Shown here: one piece after another, positions 34,287 through 45,964 of the stretch
How the letters are laid out: each line of letters starts with the position of its first letter
How positions within the stretch are numbered: position 1 is the stretch's first letter
NCBI GenBank assembly: GCA_019915015.1
Contig: JAHBBC010000006.1
Coordinates: 620,001-684,000 of the forward strand
Origin: Auriscalpium vulgare
Taxonomy: Eukaryota; Basidiomycota; Agaricomycetes; Russulales; Auriscalpiaceae
DNA length: 64,000 nt
Reading direction: 5' to 3'
Notes under the pieces: generated by a model
Database searches by the model: none
Told to the model about the DNA's origin: nothing
What the model saw: only the letters and a program-made list of their open reading frames with translations
Program-made: the position numbers and the translations under genes

Positions 34287-35734
34287 ATGCCGCGACCTTC
34301 AGCGTCCAACTCGGAGTTGTACAAGTTTCACCGGACGAGGCTACATCTCGCTACGCCACACCCTCTCAAGCGCGAATCCATAAGGTGCGTAATTCAAACC
34401 CGACCTTCGCACTCAGAACTTGACGTGCATCCCACAAGAGCCCTGCGCAACCTTGCGGCGCACCGCACACCGCGCGTCCCGCCTTGGCCGCGCGCGCAGA
34501 GCGCCGCTGTCCTCGTGGCGCTCTTCGTCGGTCGGCACGGAGATCTATACGTACTTCTCAGCAGGTAAGAAGGTCGTCTAACCGCATGGTGCCGCTCTGC
34601 GATCATTTGGGAAGCCATTACATGAACTGAATAATACGCAGACGCGCGGCGACGCTCCGGACATACGCAGGCGACACAGCGCTGCCGGGAGGCAAGGTCG
34701 AGCCGCAGGACCGGACTATCGAGGACACGGCGGTGAGTCTCCTTCGTGAGATGCCGGCGCGATGAAGCATAACGCGCAGCGTAGAGACGAGAAGCATTTG
34801 AAGAGGTGCGCGTATGTACTTCGCGAAGCCCGGTGGAAGGCTGAACGACGGTGCGCAGATCGGTCTGCCGCGGGACAAGCACAAGGTGCCTCTCCTCTGC
34901 GTGCTCGAGCCGTTTCTCGCTGGAAATCAATTGCTGGTCACACCGTACGCGCACTGTGTGTATCTGTGCCATCTGGGCAGCTGACACCTCACTCTGGCAT
35001 AGAGTTGTCGTTCTCATCCTCGACAACACGCTCAGGGTGGGTACCACAAGTTCTGGATTACTTCTTCCCCGCGCCGCGCTCTCACCTCCCGCTCGCTTCC
35101 ACCTCACAGCCGATTCTGAACGCGCCGGAAGTGCACACCCTCTTCTCGCACCCACTGAGCGCGTTTCTCGCCGCGGACTTCCCCGCGCTCGCGCCCTCCG
35201 ACGCGTCCTCAGATGAGGCCGAGATGGCTGCGCTAGAGCTTCAGTACCACACGTACAGCGACGTGCCGTGGCCGTGGCAGCCGCGCACGTTCTCGGCGGA
35301 GGCGTCAGGCTCGAGCGCATCGCCGGCCGCGTCGCCACGGCCGGTCGACCAGTGCGTCCGGATGCACCGCTTCCTCACGGGCCGCGAAGCAGGCGGGATA
35401 AAGCCCATATTCGGCCTCACCGCGTACGCTTGCCTCGGGGCTCTTCCTGTCGATTGACCCGGTTGCTCACGAACGCCCCAGCGCCATGCTCATCCGCGCG
35501 GCCGCGGTCGCCTATGGACGCATGCCCCAGTTCATCGTGCACGCGCCGAACGAACCGACGCTAGGCGCGCGAGTCGCCTGGACGTTGCGACATCCCGGAG
35601 AACGCATGCGTGAAGCTTTCGAGAAGGAGCGCTTTGACGAGCGGCGCGTGCGTGCCGCCGCGCGTGCGTGGGAGGCGTGGGTCGGTGGTCGTCTGCCTCC
35701 GCGCGCTCTGCGGCAACGTGGGGCAAAATTGTAG
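34287..35734 (+). CDS. PCD1: Coenzyme A diphosphatase, Nudix hydrolase (Pcd1/NUDT7-like)
   Basis: Nudix enzyme that splits CoA or CoA disulfide to phosphopantetheine and 3',5'-ADP; yeast Pcd1 is peroxisomal. Eight exons give 340 residues in frame: 34287-34384, 34439-34564, 34642-34732, 34785-34805, 34859-34944, 35003-35036, 35110-35423 and 35482-35734. Domain landmarks are AAVLVALFVGRHGDLYVLLS, the CoA-type entry TYAGDTALPGGKVEP, and the catalytic Nudix helix TARREAFEEIGLP. Later segments are LLCVLEPFLAGNQLLVTPVV and PIFGLTAAMLIRAAAVAYGR. The fourth exon is only 21 bases and encodes RREAFEE, the core of the Nudix box. Key glutamates are all present. The C-terminus (RQRGAKL) ends in a basic-Lys-Leu tripeptide AKL, which matches a type-1 peroxisomal targeting signal and supports the location. 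Confident call. Confidence 0.92.
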
Positions 35735-37157
35735 CGCCTGAGTGTGCCAGGCCGCAGATGACGTCGTCGCGGTCTGGACGTTTGAGAAGTGTATCTATCA
35801 TTATGCGTCGCTAATTTATTGCTATACGATCCGAGACGTGGGATCATCGGAAGACCTCACTGTTAATTAGGAGGGGGGGGGCTGCATACGTGTCTCGACG
35901 TGGCCCGGGCCCCGAGGTCTGTTCGAGTATCAAATCCTCGTTCACGTCTCCCACTGGGTGTCGCAAGCTCTGCCCTGGAAGTTTTTGGAGGGCGAGGTCC
36001 AATCAAACTGTTGGCGATAGACAGGCCGAGCCCATAGCCTTCCATAGTTCGCGAGCGAAGACGGCGTTGATGGGTCCCCTCACGAGGCACTGTTCTAATG
36101 ACTGGACATCTCCTGGGACTTCGCCATGGCTCTCGGCTCGGACAATAGTCGATACGGCATCCATTATGGAGCGCGACTGCCGTTGCAATACAGATGGGGA
36201 ACCGTAATGCGGCGAAGCTTGTGGCGAGAGAAGGCTGATGGGCTCTCAGAGCGATGGGCACCGTTATCACATTCAATGGGGAATGGGAGCACAGGACGTC
36301 TCCCGGGGCCTTACTACTGTGCGTACGACATACAGAATTCATTTGAAGGGCGGGCGGGGAAGATGGCAAAAACCATACGGCGCAACGTCGAAGGTTGCTT
36401 GACGCTGAACGGACGACCCAGATAAGCCTAACCGTGATGCCCGCGCCCACATGATAGGCTGGATAGCGAGGATAGTGATACAGCCGGGGACGACGCCGTG
36501 ACAACTTGGCTGTGTCTGGTTGAGCGATCTAGCTGGACTCGAGCGATCTCTACCCTACCCTGACGTTGCATTTTTGCTGGGTGGCGTTTTTTGCCGACAT
36601 GAACTGCTCCGCGGACATGTCAAGTGCTGAGCGACGAGTGGACGACGGGGGTCGTATGTACGGTGCGCCCCAATCAAGGCGGCGCTGGCAGACCCTGAAA
36701 CGATGTTGAGGATGCACTGAGAACCGACCTGCCTTCTCTGAGATGACAGCGATTTGCGGTGAAATTGTGGGTGATTATTGTCACCGTGAAACGCCTTCTG
36801 TGAGATCTTAGAAGTGATCGCTCCGTGTCTCCGTGGCTATAGTTGGTTTCAGACGATAGGACATTCGTGAGAAGGGTTATAGTGCGGTCAGTTAGCGGTG
36901 ACCGGCATTCAACAAGGTCTTCGGCAGGCTGGATATAAGCCGCTTCGTACTGGACCCGGGCGGGGCGGTGCGTGGGCAGGAAGAGGATGTTCTCGCAGAG
37001 AGTGCTGGGAGGCGTGCATGGACACTGACGGTGTGCTGGACAGAGCTGGGCGTGGCTGAGACAAACGGCGGCTGCTTACGTGAGCGGATCTTGTGCAATG
37101 CGGCGTGTGCGTGCGAGAGGACCGAGTGGCAAGAATCGCGCCTCTGCCTCCACAACT
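35735..37157. other. Intergenic stretch, no supported gene
   Basis: 1.4 kb. It contains a run of nine G at 35873-35881 and several open frames. The only one with globular composition is minus 36188-36003 (IMDAVSTIVRAESHGEVPGD, then INAVFARELWKAM), about 60 residues without flanking exons I can join; it may be a gene fragment. A TATA-like ATATAAG at 36935 lies about 220 bases upstream of the next gene. Confidence 0.35.
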
Positions 37158-38754
37158 ATGCCGCTCATCTACCGTCGTCCTCCCCCGCACATCCCAGCCA
37201 TCACAGACGCAGACGACTCCATCGTCCTCTCCGACCTCCTGCGCTCGGGCGAGGCATCACGTCTGCGCCGCCGCGGCGCCATCGCCATCCGCGACTCACC
37301 CCTGCCATCCCCCTCCGCCCTCGGCTTCCCCACCTCGCTCAACCCACCCCAATGGGACGCACCGCCCGATGCCCCCGAGCTCCGTCAGAGCCCCATGCCC
37401 ATGCGCTACATGGACGAGACGGACGACGACGAGCAGAACGGTGCCGACTGGCAGTGGACAAGGCGTGCCGCACCCGCCCCGGATCCGAACGAGGGCCCGT
37501 CGGCCAGCGAGTGGCGTGGGCGCGACGTCAGCCGAATTGCCCTCGAGGCGGAGGTGCGCATAGACGATGCCGACGACGACGTCCCGGCACACATGCTCTT
37601 CTGCGGCGGTGAGCCCATCTCAGACGACGACTTCGATCTGCACCTTCCGCGGTCGCCCACACCGCCGCTACCCAACCCGTCGCCCGCATTGTCCACCCCG
37701 TTACCACGTCGCCGGGCGTCCGCCTTCTACCCTGTCCCGCCTGTTCGCCGCACGACGCCGCCCCGTGTCCGCCGGACGAACGGCTGCGGCGCGCTTGTGC
37801 ACATTGGCGCCGTCCCGAGGCGGCGCTACGGCCTGTGGATCGCCCGCAGCAGCGCTCCCGATTCCGTCGTGCCCATGGATTCCGCGTACTTTGATCAAGA
37901 CGCGGTGGCGAAGATGATGAAATGCGGGTGCGGTTGTATACGCGAAGGTGTAGGGTGCCGTGCCTGGTGAGTTTCCGTATTGCTTACCGAATCCGGCGAC
38001 TAAGTGGGCGCCCAGTGGGAACACGCTTGGAACAGTTTATTCACCGTGTCAAACTGCGGCGGAGGGTTTGTTCCCTTCGTCGCCGGGCTCGACGTCGTCG
38101 CTCCCCACGCAGCATCTCCCATCGCACCCCCCGTACGCCGCTCGTCCGCGGGAGCCATGTGGCCCGTCATACTGGCTTCCTCGACATTCAAATGTCATGC
38201 TTTCGCCACCGCCGGCCTCTGTTGCGCCCCCAGGCGAGCCATCAAATCCAGGCAACCCGCCCTCGTCAGAGACTCCTCCGCTTGGCGATGGATCTGATCA
38301 AACCGCGTCGCGTCGCGTTATATACACGTTTTTCGCCACCCATGTCCGCTCCTCGCCGTCGTTTTCTTTCCCACCACCCGAGACACCGACCGTGTTTCTA
38401 ACTCCCCTTCCAACCCCGCCGCCGCTTCCCCCCATGCAGTGGCCCACGGAGAATTCATCGCAGTCGTCGGCGCAGCAGCAGCCTCAGGCAGTGTTGACGT
38501 CATTTCTGCAGGGACTCGGCAATGGCGGTGGCGTCTCAAGTTCCACCCCGCGGCGGGCCGTGTATGCGACGAGGCTTCCACAGCTGCGTCGGAGCGGGAT
38601 TTGGGGCACGGAGGGTGCCTCAGGGGCAGAGAACTCCAGCGCGAGCGGCGGTGAGCCCGAGGAAGACGTCGCGGAAGGCGAAAGCGGCGAGAAGCCAGAG
38701 GGCGGCACGCCTGGGCCGAGCGGTGGGTCTACGGTAGTCTGGGCGGAGCGATAG
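37158..38754 (+). CDS. Low-complexity protein with a compact Cys motif
   Basis: Two exons, 37158-37966 and 38016-38754, joined across a 49-base intron, give 515 residues. The N-terminal half starts MPLIYRRPPPHIPAITDADD and SIVLSDLLRSGEASRLRRRG, and later contains MDETDDDEQNGADWQW and SRIALEAEVRIDD. After a Pro-rich linker comes a short globular-looking block: CGALVHIGAVPRRRYGLWIA, then KCGCGCIREGVGCRACGNTL across the splice, followed by GTVYSPC. This gives CxCxC...GVGC..CGN-LGT.Y.PC, which looks like a metal-binding knuckle. The C-terminal half is Pro/Ser-rich and ends in an acidic GGSTVVWAER. The splice recreating CGNTLGT strongly supports the model. I recognise no named domain. Confidence 0.75.
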
Positions 38755-41545
38755 GTCTGCACTTTTTCTTCTTGCTTTTAGGACGCTTTTTGTAAATGCG
38801 CCATGTATCCTGAGCATCTCCCATCGTGTCGCACTTTGCTTTTGTTGCACCTGTCATCTGCCTACCATACTTACACACATTTTCCTGTACTTTCCCGTGA
38901 TCTGACGACACGATAAATATACACACCATATGTTACGCTGTTACGATATACATTCAATGCGGGTGACCGGTGAGGTACAGCGGTGTACCGTTAGAACAAC
39001 CCCGTCGTAAGCCCGGGAGACGAGAGACGACCTCAAGGCGGCGGCCTAGCATCTGTATACCGTATACATACAGACGAAACGGCGGCAAGGAATAGCCTCG
39101 CGATCAGTGCCAGTGCACATGCCACAAAGCTCCGCGAGCGATCGAGCGCCCTCCCGCCGCCCCAAGCTAGCCGAAGCTGCTCGGGTGCGGCCCCGTCATT
39201 TCTCCGGCTCGCCATTGGGCAGGTGTACCGTAAGTCTAGGCTAAGACCGAGATTCGCCGCTGCGATTGGGCCATCACGCTGCGCAGCCAGGTCGCGCAGC
39301 CGGTGTCGATCGTATACTCAGTGAGCCTTGAGGCGCCGGAGCCCGAAATCGAGGGTCGGTACGTATTGCATAGAGTCGGCGATCGTGAAGCCTTGTGACG
39401 GTTCGACTCCGCGACGCGCAGATGGGATCGTCGTGCGATGACCGGGCGCGGAAGAGAAATACAGGACGGTGATGGCATGGCAGCCGCGGAGGAGGCACAC
39501 TGGCACTCGCCTCGCAGGCGACGACGGTGCCTTACTACGACGACGCGTTGCGCGTCCTGAGAGGCCGCTTGGGAGGTCGCGTGCCCGGCGGGAACGCACT
39601 GCGCCTGCGCGTCCGAGTCTGAGTCCGAGTCCGAGTCCGAGTCCGAGCCGCGACAGAGTGGGGAGCGCGGGCGGCACAGCCAGGGTTGTCCGAGGCCACA
39701 GAGATGACGATGCGCATCTGGGGCGGGCGGGACATGTCCGGAAGGGGCTAGCATGGCGCGGTACGGCTAGCGCAACGCCCCCGCCACGCGAGGCCACGCG
39801 GGACTAATCGATGCGAGTGCGCACTGTGCAGGCTGTCGGCGATGGATCCTCTTCATGGGTCGTGCGAGCTGCTCGGAAAACATGCCTCATGTCTGCAGCG
39901 ATTCTGGGCGACCAAACACGCAGTTTTCTACTCGGAGGGGCACGATGCACGTTCGCTCCAAGCGGGGCTCCCAGAAAAGTGGATCTCTGAGACCCGTCAG
40001 GGCAAGTCGCGTGCGCGGGGACGCCAGCACAGCCGCATGGGACACGAGCATGCATCGAACGGTGGAAAAAACATGCAGCCCGCCTACGCGTCCTTCGGTG
40101 CAGAGCAGACAACAATGACGTATGAGAGCCCGCGCGGGGCTAGAGGCAGAACAGATCCATCCGAGGCGCGTCCCCCCTCGGCGACAATCGAGACGACGAC
40201 GCCAGACACCATCAGCGCGAAATTGGAGATCGTCGGCGAGCCTGACGCTGAGGAGGCGGGAGTTCGGCGACGGAGATAAGTCACGAGGCGGGGGAGAGAG
40301 GCATCCCGGCACAGCGGCGCGCCGCCGAGGCATGGGACTCGAGGGCGTGATGGGGCTGATGTTGAGCAGTCGACTTGAAACTGCGCGGTCCCACAGATGA
40401 TGCCCGGCGGATATACATTCTGACATATGCCAGAGCATCAAATGCCTAGATACCAGACCCACAGCTGTCGTTAACGTTGCTGCAGAACGGGCGGTAGCAG
40501 CCGGGGCGAGCGGGGGTCGGCGCGTTGGATACAGTACGCACAGGCGCAGCCTCGAGCTACGCGCGTGAGACACGGCACCTCCACTGGGCGACGCGGCGTG
40601 AGACACAATGCATAAACTCAGAGGCCAGGACCAGATCTCGACGCGATGGCCATGAGCAGATATCAGCGTGACTCGGCGATCAGACCCCGGGATCTATTCT
40701 GTCAGGCTCGCTGGGCGCTCCCAGCACCTACCACGCTCCATCCCAGGTGCCACTAATAAATGGGTCCTCCAGGACTTTGATGGAGGACGACTTGACTCAA
40801 AGTCAACGACGCCATCTCCAAAATGAGGGCCCGCGCGCTCCGGCCGAAAAATGCGGGTGCGACAAGGCACAGAAGCTCCATAACTGCATATGTACGCGAG
40901 AGCGAGACACGAGGCTCCGGAGAAGCACGAGCGTGGCATTGGCCGACGCGGTTGGAGTCCGAGCGAGATCGCACACTCGTGCCACCACGCATTGAATACT
41001 GACCCATCTGCTCCCGGACTTGGCACGTACGGTACATCGACGGAACGCCTGCTTCCGCGCAAGGGTCGGACGACCGTGCACTTCAAGCGACACCTCAATC
41101 TCATCTGGCACCTGGAAGCAACGGTCGGTTACGGCTAGGCTGGCGAACGCCCTCTGGGCCCCATAACGACAGATGATTTAGTTTAGGTAAAATTGGATTC
41201 GCAGGCGGACGGCAAACACAGAGTGCAGAGCTTGGAACTCATACGGACTGCGTGGAACGCAAAAGAAATCACTTGGACCAGACCATTGACGGGCCGTGCG
41301 AGACAGTATCAGCACTGTATGTAGATAGTCGGCGTCGCAACGCGACGCGAGCAGATGCGGCTGTCTTGCGCCCCGAGCCGCTGAAGGGACGTGGCCCTTC
41401 AATGAAGCTGCCCGGCTAGAGATTCAAGATACGAGGCCGAGTCAGGGACGGACTCAGATCAACACAGCCTGCGCGGAGGCATTCCGTGAGCCGCATGCAA
41501 TACGATATGCTGTGGTTTCAAGGTGGCACCTACATTACGCCGACA
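38755..41545. other. GC-rich stretch without a supportable gene
   Basis: 2.8 kb. Beyond the 3' flank of the preceding gene (AT-rich to about 38950), the sequence is GC-rich, with many overlapping Arg/Ala/Ser-rich frames on both strands and none with splicing or family features. It includes a GAGTCC hexanucleotide tract. A motif GGTTCGACTCC at 39406 resembles a tRNA B box but has no matching arms. Possible old transposon debris, not proven. Confidence 0.4.
39611..39650. repeat. Hexanucleotide tandem repeat (GAGTCC type)
   Basis: About six and a half consecutive units of GAGTCC/GAGTCT. In one minus-strand frame it would read as alternating Ser-Asp, but that frame is not otherwise supported. 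Confidence 0.9.
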
Positions 41546-42964
41546 TCAGAGGAAGTAGTCAGCTGGGGGCCTCTTCAGTGGCACCGAGCGCACATCCTGG
41601 GGGAGAAAGATGTGGAGTCGCGTCGTGAGTCGCACAGGCGACGGGGAGCGAGCGAAAGAGGACTTGCCGACGGCGCGTGCTGGAAGACCTTGTACTCCTG
41701 TGCCAGGTGCTCGTCCAACTCGAGGATCGAGGCAACATTGCCGCACCTGCATTGCGCGCGTCAGCCGAGGCGCGTGGATACCGGGTGCGGGGTGGGGTGC
41801 ACTCACCGATAGCAGTAGTTCGGGGCGCTCCACACGGTCACGATGGTCTGGTCGAACATCAGCTTGTACCCCTCCATCGCCAGCTGGTGCGCGCGCGCGA
41901 TGAGGTCGATCGCGTTGTGGTGCGCGAACGTCTTCGTGATGTCTGCGCCGAACAGGAACCCCGCGCCACGGGGAGAGAGCCCCCAGCCCTGGATGTCTGC
42001 GGGGCGGTGCGTCAGCTGGAAGATGCGTAGCGTACGGCGGGCTCATCGACACAGCAAATTCGCCGCTGATCGCACCCGTGGTGGAGAGGACGACTCACCG
42101 TCTGGATCTGACCACAGCAGGTCGCACATCGCGCCGTCATGCGGCACCTCCTGCTTCCTGTCTATTGCGCGTATCTGCACGACACAAACGGCGGCATCAG
42201 CGCGGCTCCCGCCAGCCGGGCTCGGCGCGGCGCACGCACCTGGTCGATGCTCTGCAGCGCGGGGCTGAGGCCGCCGTGCACGCAGAACACGCGCCCGTCG
42301 ACGACCGCGCCGAGCGCAAGGTAGTCGAACACCTCGCAGCACCACCGCCACACGTTGCTGCTGCCGTACTTGCGCTGGCACTCGTCGTAGAAGCCGTACA
42401 CCTGCGTGATCTGCCGCGACTCGTGGTTCCCGCGGATGAGCGTGATGCGGTCGGCGTACCGCACCTTCAGCGCGAGCAGCAGCAGGAACGTCTCGACGCT
42501 GTAGAACCCCCGGTCCACAAAGTCGCCTGCGCGCGCGCGCGCGCGGTGTCATCAGAACGCGTCAGGGTTGGATGGATGGCACGGGCGACGCACCCATGAA
42601 AACGTAATTCGTCTCGGGGCACGTCCCACCTATCTTGAAGAGTTCCATCAGATCAAAGAACTGCCCGTGTATGTCCCCGCATATCTGCCACAATGAATTG
42701 ATGGTGCAGAGATGGAGATGAGCGGGGCCCGCGCGCGGCAGCAGATCGCGGGGCAGACGCACCGTCACCGGGGAGTCGACCACCTGGACATTGCTCTCCT
42801 CGATCAGGATCTCGCGGGCCTTGATGCAGAGCCGTTTGACCTGTTCCTCGGATATGGGTTCACACCGCACGAGCTGCTCGATCTGTCTGGTCCGGCGGAG
42901 GCCCTCAGCGCGGTCGGCGGCCAGAGCTGAGATGGTCGTACCGGTCTAGGTCGCTGTTCGGCAT
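41546..42964 (-). CDS. PPH3: Serine/threonine protein phosphatase PP4 catalytic subunit
   Basis: PPP-family phosphatase; PP4 acts in DNA-damage recovery and microtubule and nutrient signalling. The first exon encodes MPNSDLDR from ATG 42964. An intron with donor GTACGACC leads to [20 protein letters not shown]. An intron of about 78 bases splits SPVT and [16 protein letters not shown]. Metal-site motifs are GDIHG, GDFVDRG, GNHE, and distal histidines in IARAHQ and [13 protein letters not shown]. The C-terminus is RPPADYFL, with the terminal Tyr-Phe-Leu that is carboxymethylated in PP2A, PP4 and PP6. The regions SDLDR..IEQL and ICGDIHGQF, with [19 protein letters not shown], fit PP4 better than PP2A or PP6. 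One intron contains a (GC)8 tract directly at its acceptor. The family assignment is firm, the PP4 subtype likely. Confidence 0.9.
42529..42545. repeat. (GC)n dinucleotide tract in a PP4 intron
   Basis: Seventeen alternating G/C bases lie immediately before the minus-strand 3' splice site of the intron between the codons for VFMG and DFVDRG. The tract occupies the place where a pyrimidine tract would normally lie. Confidence 0.9.
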
Positions 42965-43379
42965 TCCACAGTGAGCGTTCCAGTCAAAGAGCCTTGGGCT
43001 CGCTGAGCGGCGCGTCGCGCTACGATGCTGACTAATATGGCGTTTCTTCGGTCTGCGACATCTCGCGCGCTCGAATAACTCTAGAACGACACTTGATTGA
43101 TACACGTTGTAATAACATATAAGAGACACCCAAAAGCCCAAGAGTACGAAAAATGTGGTGCAAAGCAAAAAAAAAATGTGTGCTAGACATGGCAAGCAAT
43201 GAGGGATGGAGGGGGGACTACAGTATTATCGCGGCAGACAGGCCTAACTAAGGGGTACACGCGAGTGACGGGATGGGGAATAACAACACATGGACACACA
43301 ACACAAGAGGCAGACGAATGCGGGCGGCGGGTGCCACGGGAGTCGGACGTCGGTCCGGCGGCACAAGAGGCGCGCGGGC
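42965..43379. other. Intergenic between PP4 and zinc-finger genes
   Basis: 415 bases holding the PP4 promoter (minus strand) and the 3' flank of the zinc-finger gene. It has an A-rich run (AAAAAAAAA near 43169). No additional gene is seen. Confidence 0.5.
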
Positions 43380-44770
43380 TCAGAGCACGTATCGCGCGCT
43401 GGGGGTGCGAGCTTCGTGGGCGAGCCTCGCAGCGCCGGCCCACGGCGCATCCGCATAACCCATAGAGCCGCGCCCATACGATGGGGCGCCTGGGCCCGCG
43501 AGCGCGGGCGGCGGGGGCGAGGGATAGCGGTCCGCGGCTGCGTAGGACGAGGGGAGCTCGGATGCGTACGCAATGCCACTCGGGTGCATGCGGGGCGACT
43601 CGTCGTGGTACAGGGACGAGTGGTCGGAGCCGTGCGAGGAGAGCGACAGGGACGACACGGGGGACGGCGAGGCGGAGTGCGAGATCTGGCTGGACTGCGA
43701 GTAGTGGGAGGCGACGTGGCGGTATTGCTGGCCCGGGAGGTAGGAAAAGTGCGGCTGGGGCTGCTCGAGCACGGGCTCGGCGCGGAGCGGTGCGACGGAG
43801 GGGCGGGGGGCGTGGGCCACGCCGTGGAGCGGCGCGGCGGGGTACGCGTCGTAGATGTACGCATCGCTGGCCTGTGCCACAGAGCGCACGATGCCGACCT
43901 CGCCCGACGGCGAGATGGGGACGGTGTGCGTCGAGTAGTTGCCGTGGGGCGAGTACGACCCGTTGACGTTCTCCGAGTACCCGCGCCCATCGCCCGTGTG
44001 GGGCCGTTCCTGGGCCTGGCGGAAGTCGAAGTAGAGGGAGTCGGCGCTGACAGGCGACGAGGACGGGCGATCGAGGTCGTAGCCCGCCTTCTCGTTGTCG
44101 CGGTGGTAGAGCGGGGGCGTGAGCAGGGGCGGTGCGTCCGCGTAGGCGGGGACAAAGGCGAGCTCGAGGGCAGGCGGCGTCGAGGGCGGCGAGTCGGCAG
44201 AGTCGTCTGTGACGGACGCCGGCTTGGAGCGCTTTTTGATGCCCCCGGACTGGTTGGCGGTGGCGAGGACTTGTGCGAGCGATGCTCGGCTAGATGAGGT
44301 GCGGCGGGAGCCCGGTGACAGGTGGATGCGATAGCTGTGGGCAAGCGTGAGCGAGCCTGAGCAGGCAGATGAAGCGAACGCGGGGGAGCGCGCGGGGGAG
44401 GAAAGATAGCGGACAGAAAGACTCACTGCTGCTGGAGGTTGTCCTGGCGCGAGCAGCGCGTCTCGCAGCCGGGGAACGGACACCTGTGGTTGCGCTCGCC
44501 GGTGTGGACGCGCGCGTGGCGCGAGAGGTGGCCGCTGGTGGTGAAGGCCTTGTTGCATGTGGAGCAGATGTGTTTCTTTTTGGGGGCGCCGGACGCGCTC
44601 TCTGTGGAGGAGGGCGGGGAGGGCGTCTGGCTGGGGGGACGGGACGGCCAGCGATCGTCGGGGAGTGCGCGGTCCTGGGGCGGGTAGGGCGCGTACGGCT
44701 GGTGGAGGGCGGGGCTGTGGAGGGCGGACGGGACGGCGGGGTCGTGCTTTGCGAAGGCGGTGCGCGACAT
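43380..44770 (-). CDS. C2H2 zinc-finger transcription factor (two fingers)
   Basis: Two exons on the minus strand, about 430 residues. The N-terminal part is Pro/Ser-rich (QPYAPYPPQDRALPDDRWPS). Finger 1 is HICSTCNKAFTTSGHLSRH with ARVH; finger 2 is CPFPGCETRCSRQDNLQ completed across the intron by HYRIH, which restores the second histidine pair and supports the splice. It is followed by LSPGSRRTSSSRASLAQVLA, the basic KKRSKPASV and a long Ser/Tyr/Pro/His-rich tail (HYSQSSQISHSASPSPVSS) ending TPSARYVL. Two-finger proteins with this TGERNHRCPFPGC linker are fungal repressors or stress regulators of the Nrg1/Rsv1 kind; the closest relative is a guess. A nuclear DNA-binding regulator is well supported; targets are unknown. 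Confidence 0.88.
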
Positions 44771-45918
44771 GGTGCGGGGACGGGGGCGGGTGTGGCGGGG
44801 GCGGAAGTGGAGGGCGGGAGGTTGGCGAGTTGTCGAGGTTTAAGAGAGCATGGCGGAGGAGTGCAGAGGCGCACGGTGGCCGCACGAGATGAGGCAGCGG
44901 CGCGTTCCAGACGCCGTGGCCCCGGCGTGCGTGCGGAGGGCGAAAAATGCAAGCTGAGATCGCTTGCGGCATCTGCCTTGATCTGCGGCCATCTTCCCCA
45001 GCCGCACGTGCACCCATCACTTTGCTTCCGTTGCCGACGCCGTCTCGCCCGCCGCGTCCCCCGCCGCACGTCGCCCAGGCCCGCCCCCCCGCCGCCTGCG
45101 CCGCCCTCTGGCGGAGGGGCCACACCCGTCGGTGGCTGCCATGTCAAACGCCGATAAGTTTTTCTGCCCTTCGTCGTCTTGTTTCAATGTGATAAGCGAT
45201 CCGGTCACATCATTCGCGTGACCGCGTGACCCTCGGAGTCCCAACCCGCCCTCCCGAGCCCGTCGTGACGACCGTAACGCTCTCCAAAACAATTTGCCTG
45301 CAGAAACCCTGGGAACGTCTGCGACTCGTCCTCTGCCTCCCCCGCACGCTGGCGCTCATTTGTGAACCACATCAAACGCACACCGTACTTTCGACGCCTC
45401 TCCCGTCAAACCCGACCGTAAGCGGCTTCTTGCCCCGTATCATCGACGCAGCCTGTGGGAACGGCTGGGAGTGCAATTGACGGCGCATCGCCTTTGCTTT
45501 GCCCGATCCTCTCGGTTCATCAGAGAGTGCATCATCTTCGCCCCCAACGATGGTGGCATCCTCGCAAGCATGCAGGTCGCGACGCCGACGACGTCTGTCA
45601 ACTTGCAGGGAAGCTCACAGGCCATCAAATCCCAATCCCCTGTCTTCTTTCATGGGGGCCTGCAGATGTGAAATTCCGGAGCCCCATACAAGTGACCTAT
45701 ACTTATCTTCCTCGAAGCCCGAATCCAACGCAGTGAGATCTTCCGGGCCCCGTCGCATACGTTACCTCGCACGCACAATCGCCGCACAATCGCAGACCAC
45801 AGTATCTTTGCTACCAAAGACACGTAGTTCTACCAGATACAACTAAGTCTAGCTTAATACATCAGTACAGCACATTGCAGTGGACCCACCGGGTGTGGTT
45901 GCCGAACCAAATGGGCAT

Positions 45919-45964
45919 CGGTCTCGCCGCGGCGGCGAACGCATGGTGGTAACTAGATGCGAGC
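45919..45964 (+). repeat. Direct repeat, copy 1
   Basis: Forty-six bases beginning CGGTCTCGC and ending TAGATGCGAGC; 43 of 46 match the copy at 46992-47037 in the same orientation. Flanks beyond this block quickly lose similarity, apart from an ATGG a few bases upstream in both. Confidence 0.9.

Noticed and set aside
34394..35338. Minus-strand frame of 314 codons opposite PCD1
   Set aside because: Antisense shadow of verified Nudix exons; composition is Arg/Ser noise.
35863..36504. 213-codon minus-strand frame
   Set aside because: Low-complexity Arg/Pro/Ser; only a 60-residue piece in another frame looks globular, and that could not be extended.
39400..39425. tRNA B-box-like GGTTCGACTCC
   Set aside because: The T-arm does not pair over five bases and no A box or acceptor stem is found.
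39236..39754. Minus-strand frame with Ser-Asp repeat
   Set aside because: The repeat is a simple hexanucleotide tract; the rest of the frame is unsupported.
43290..44297. Plus-strand frame of 335 codons over the zinc-finger gene
   Set aside because: Gly/Arg/Val-rich antisense shadow; the minus strand carries clear zinc fingers.
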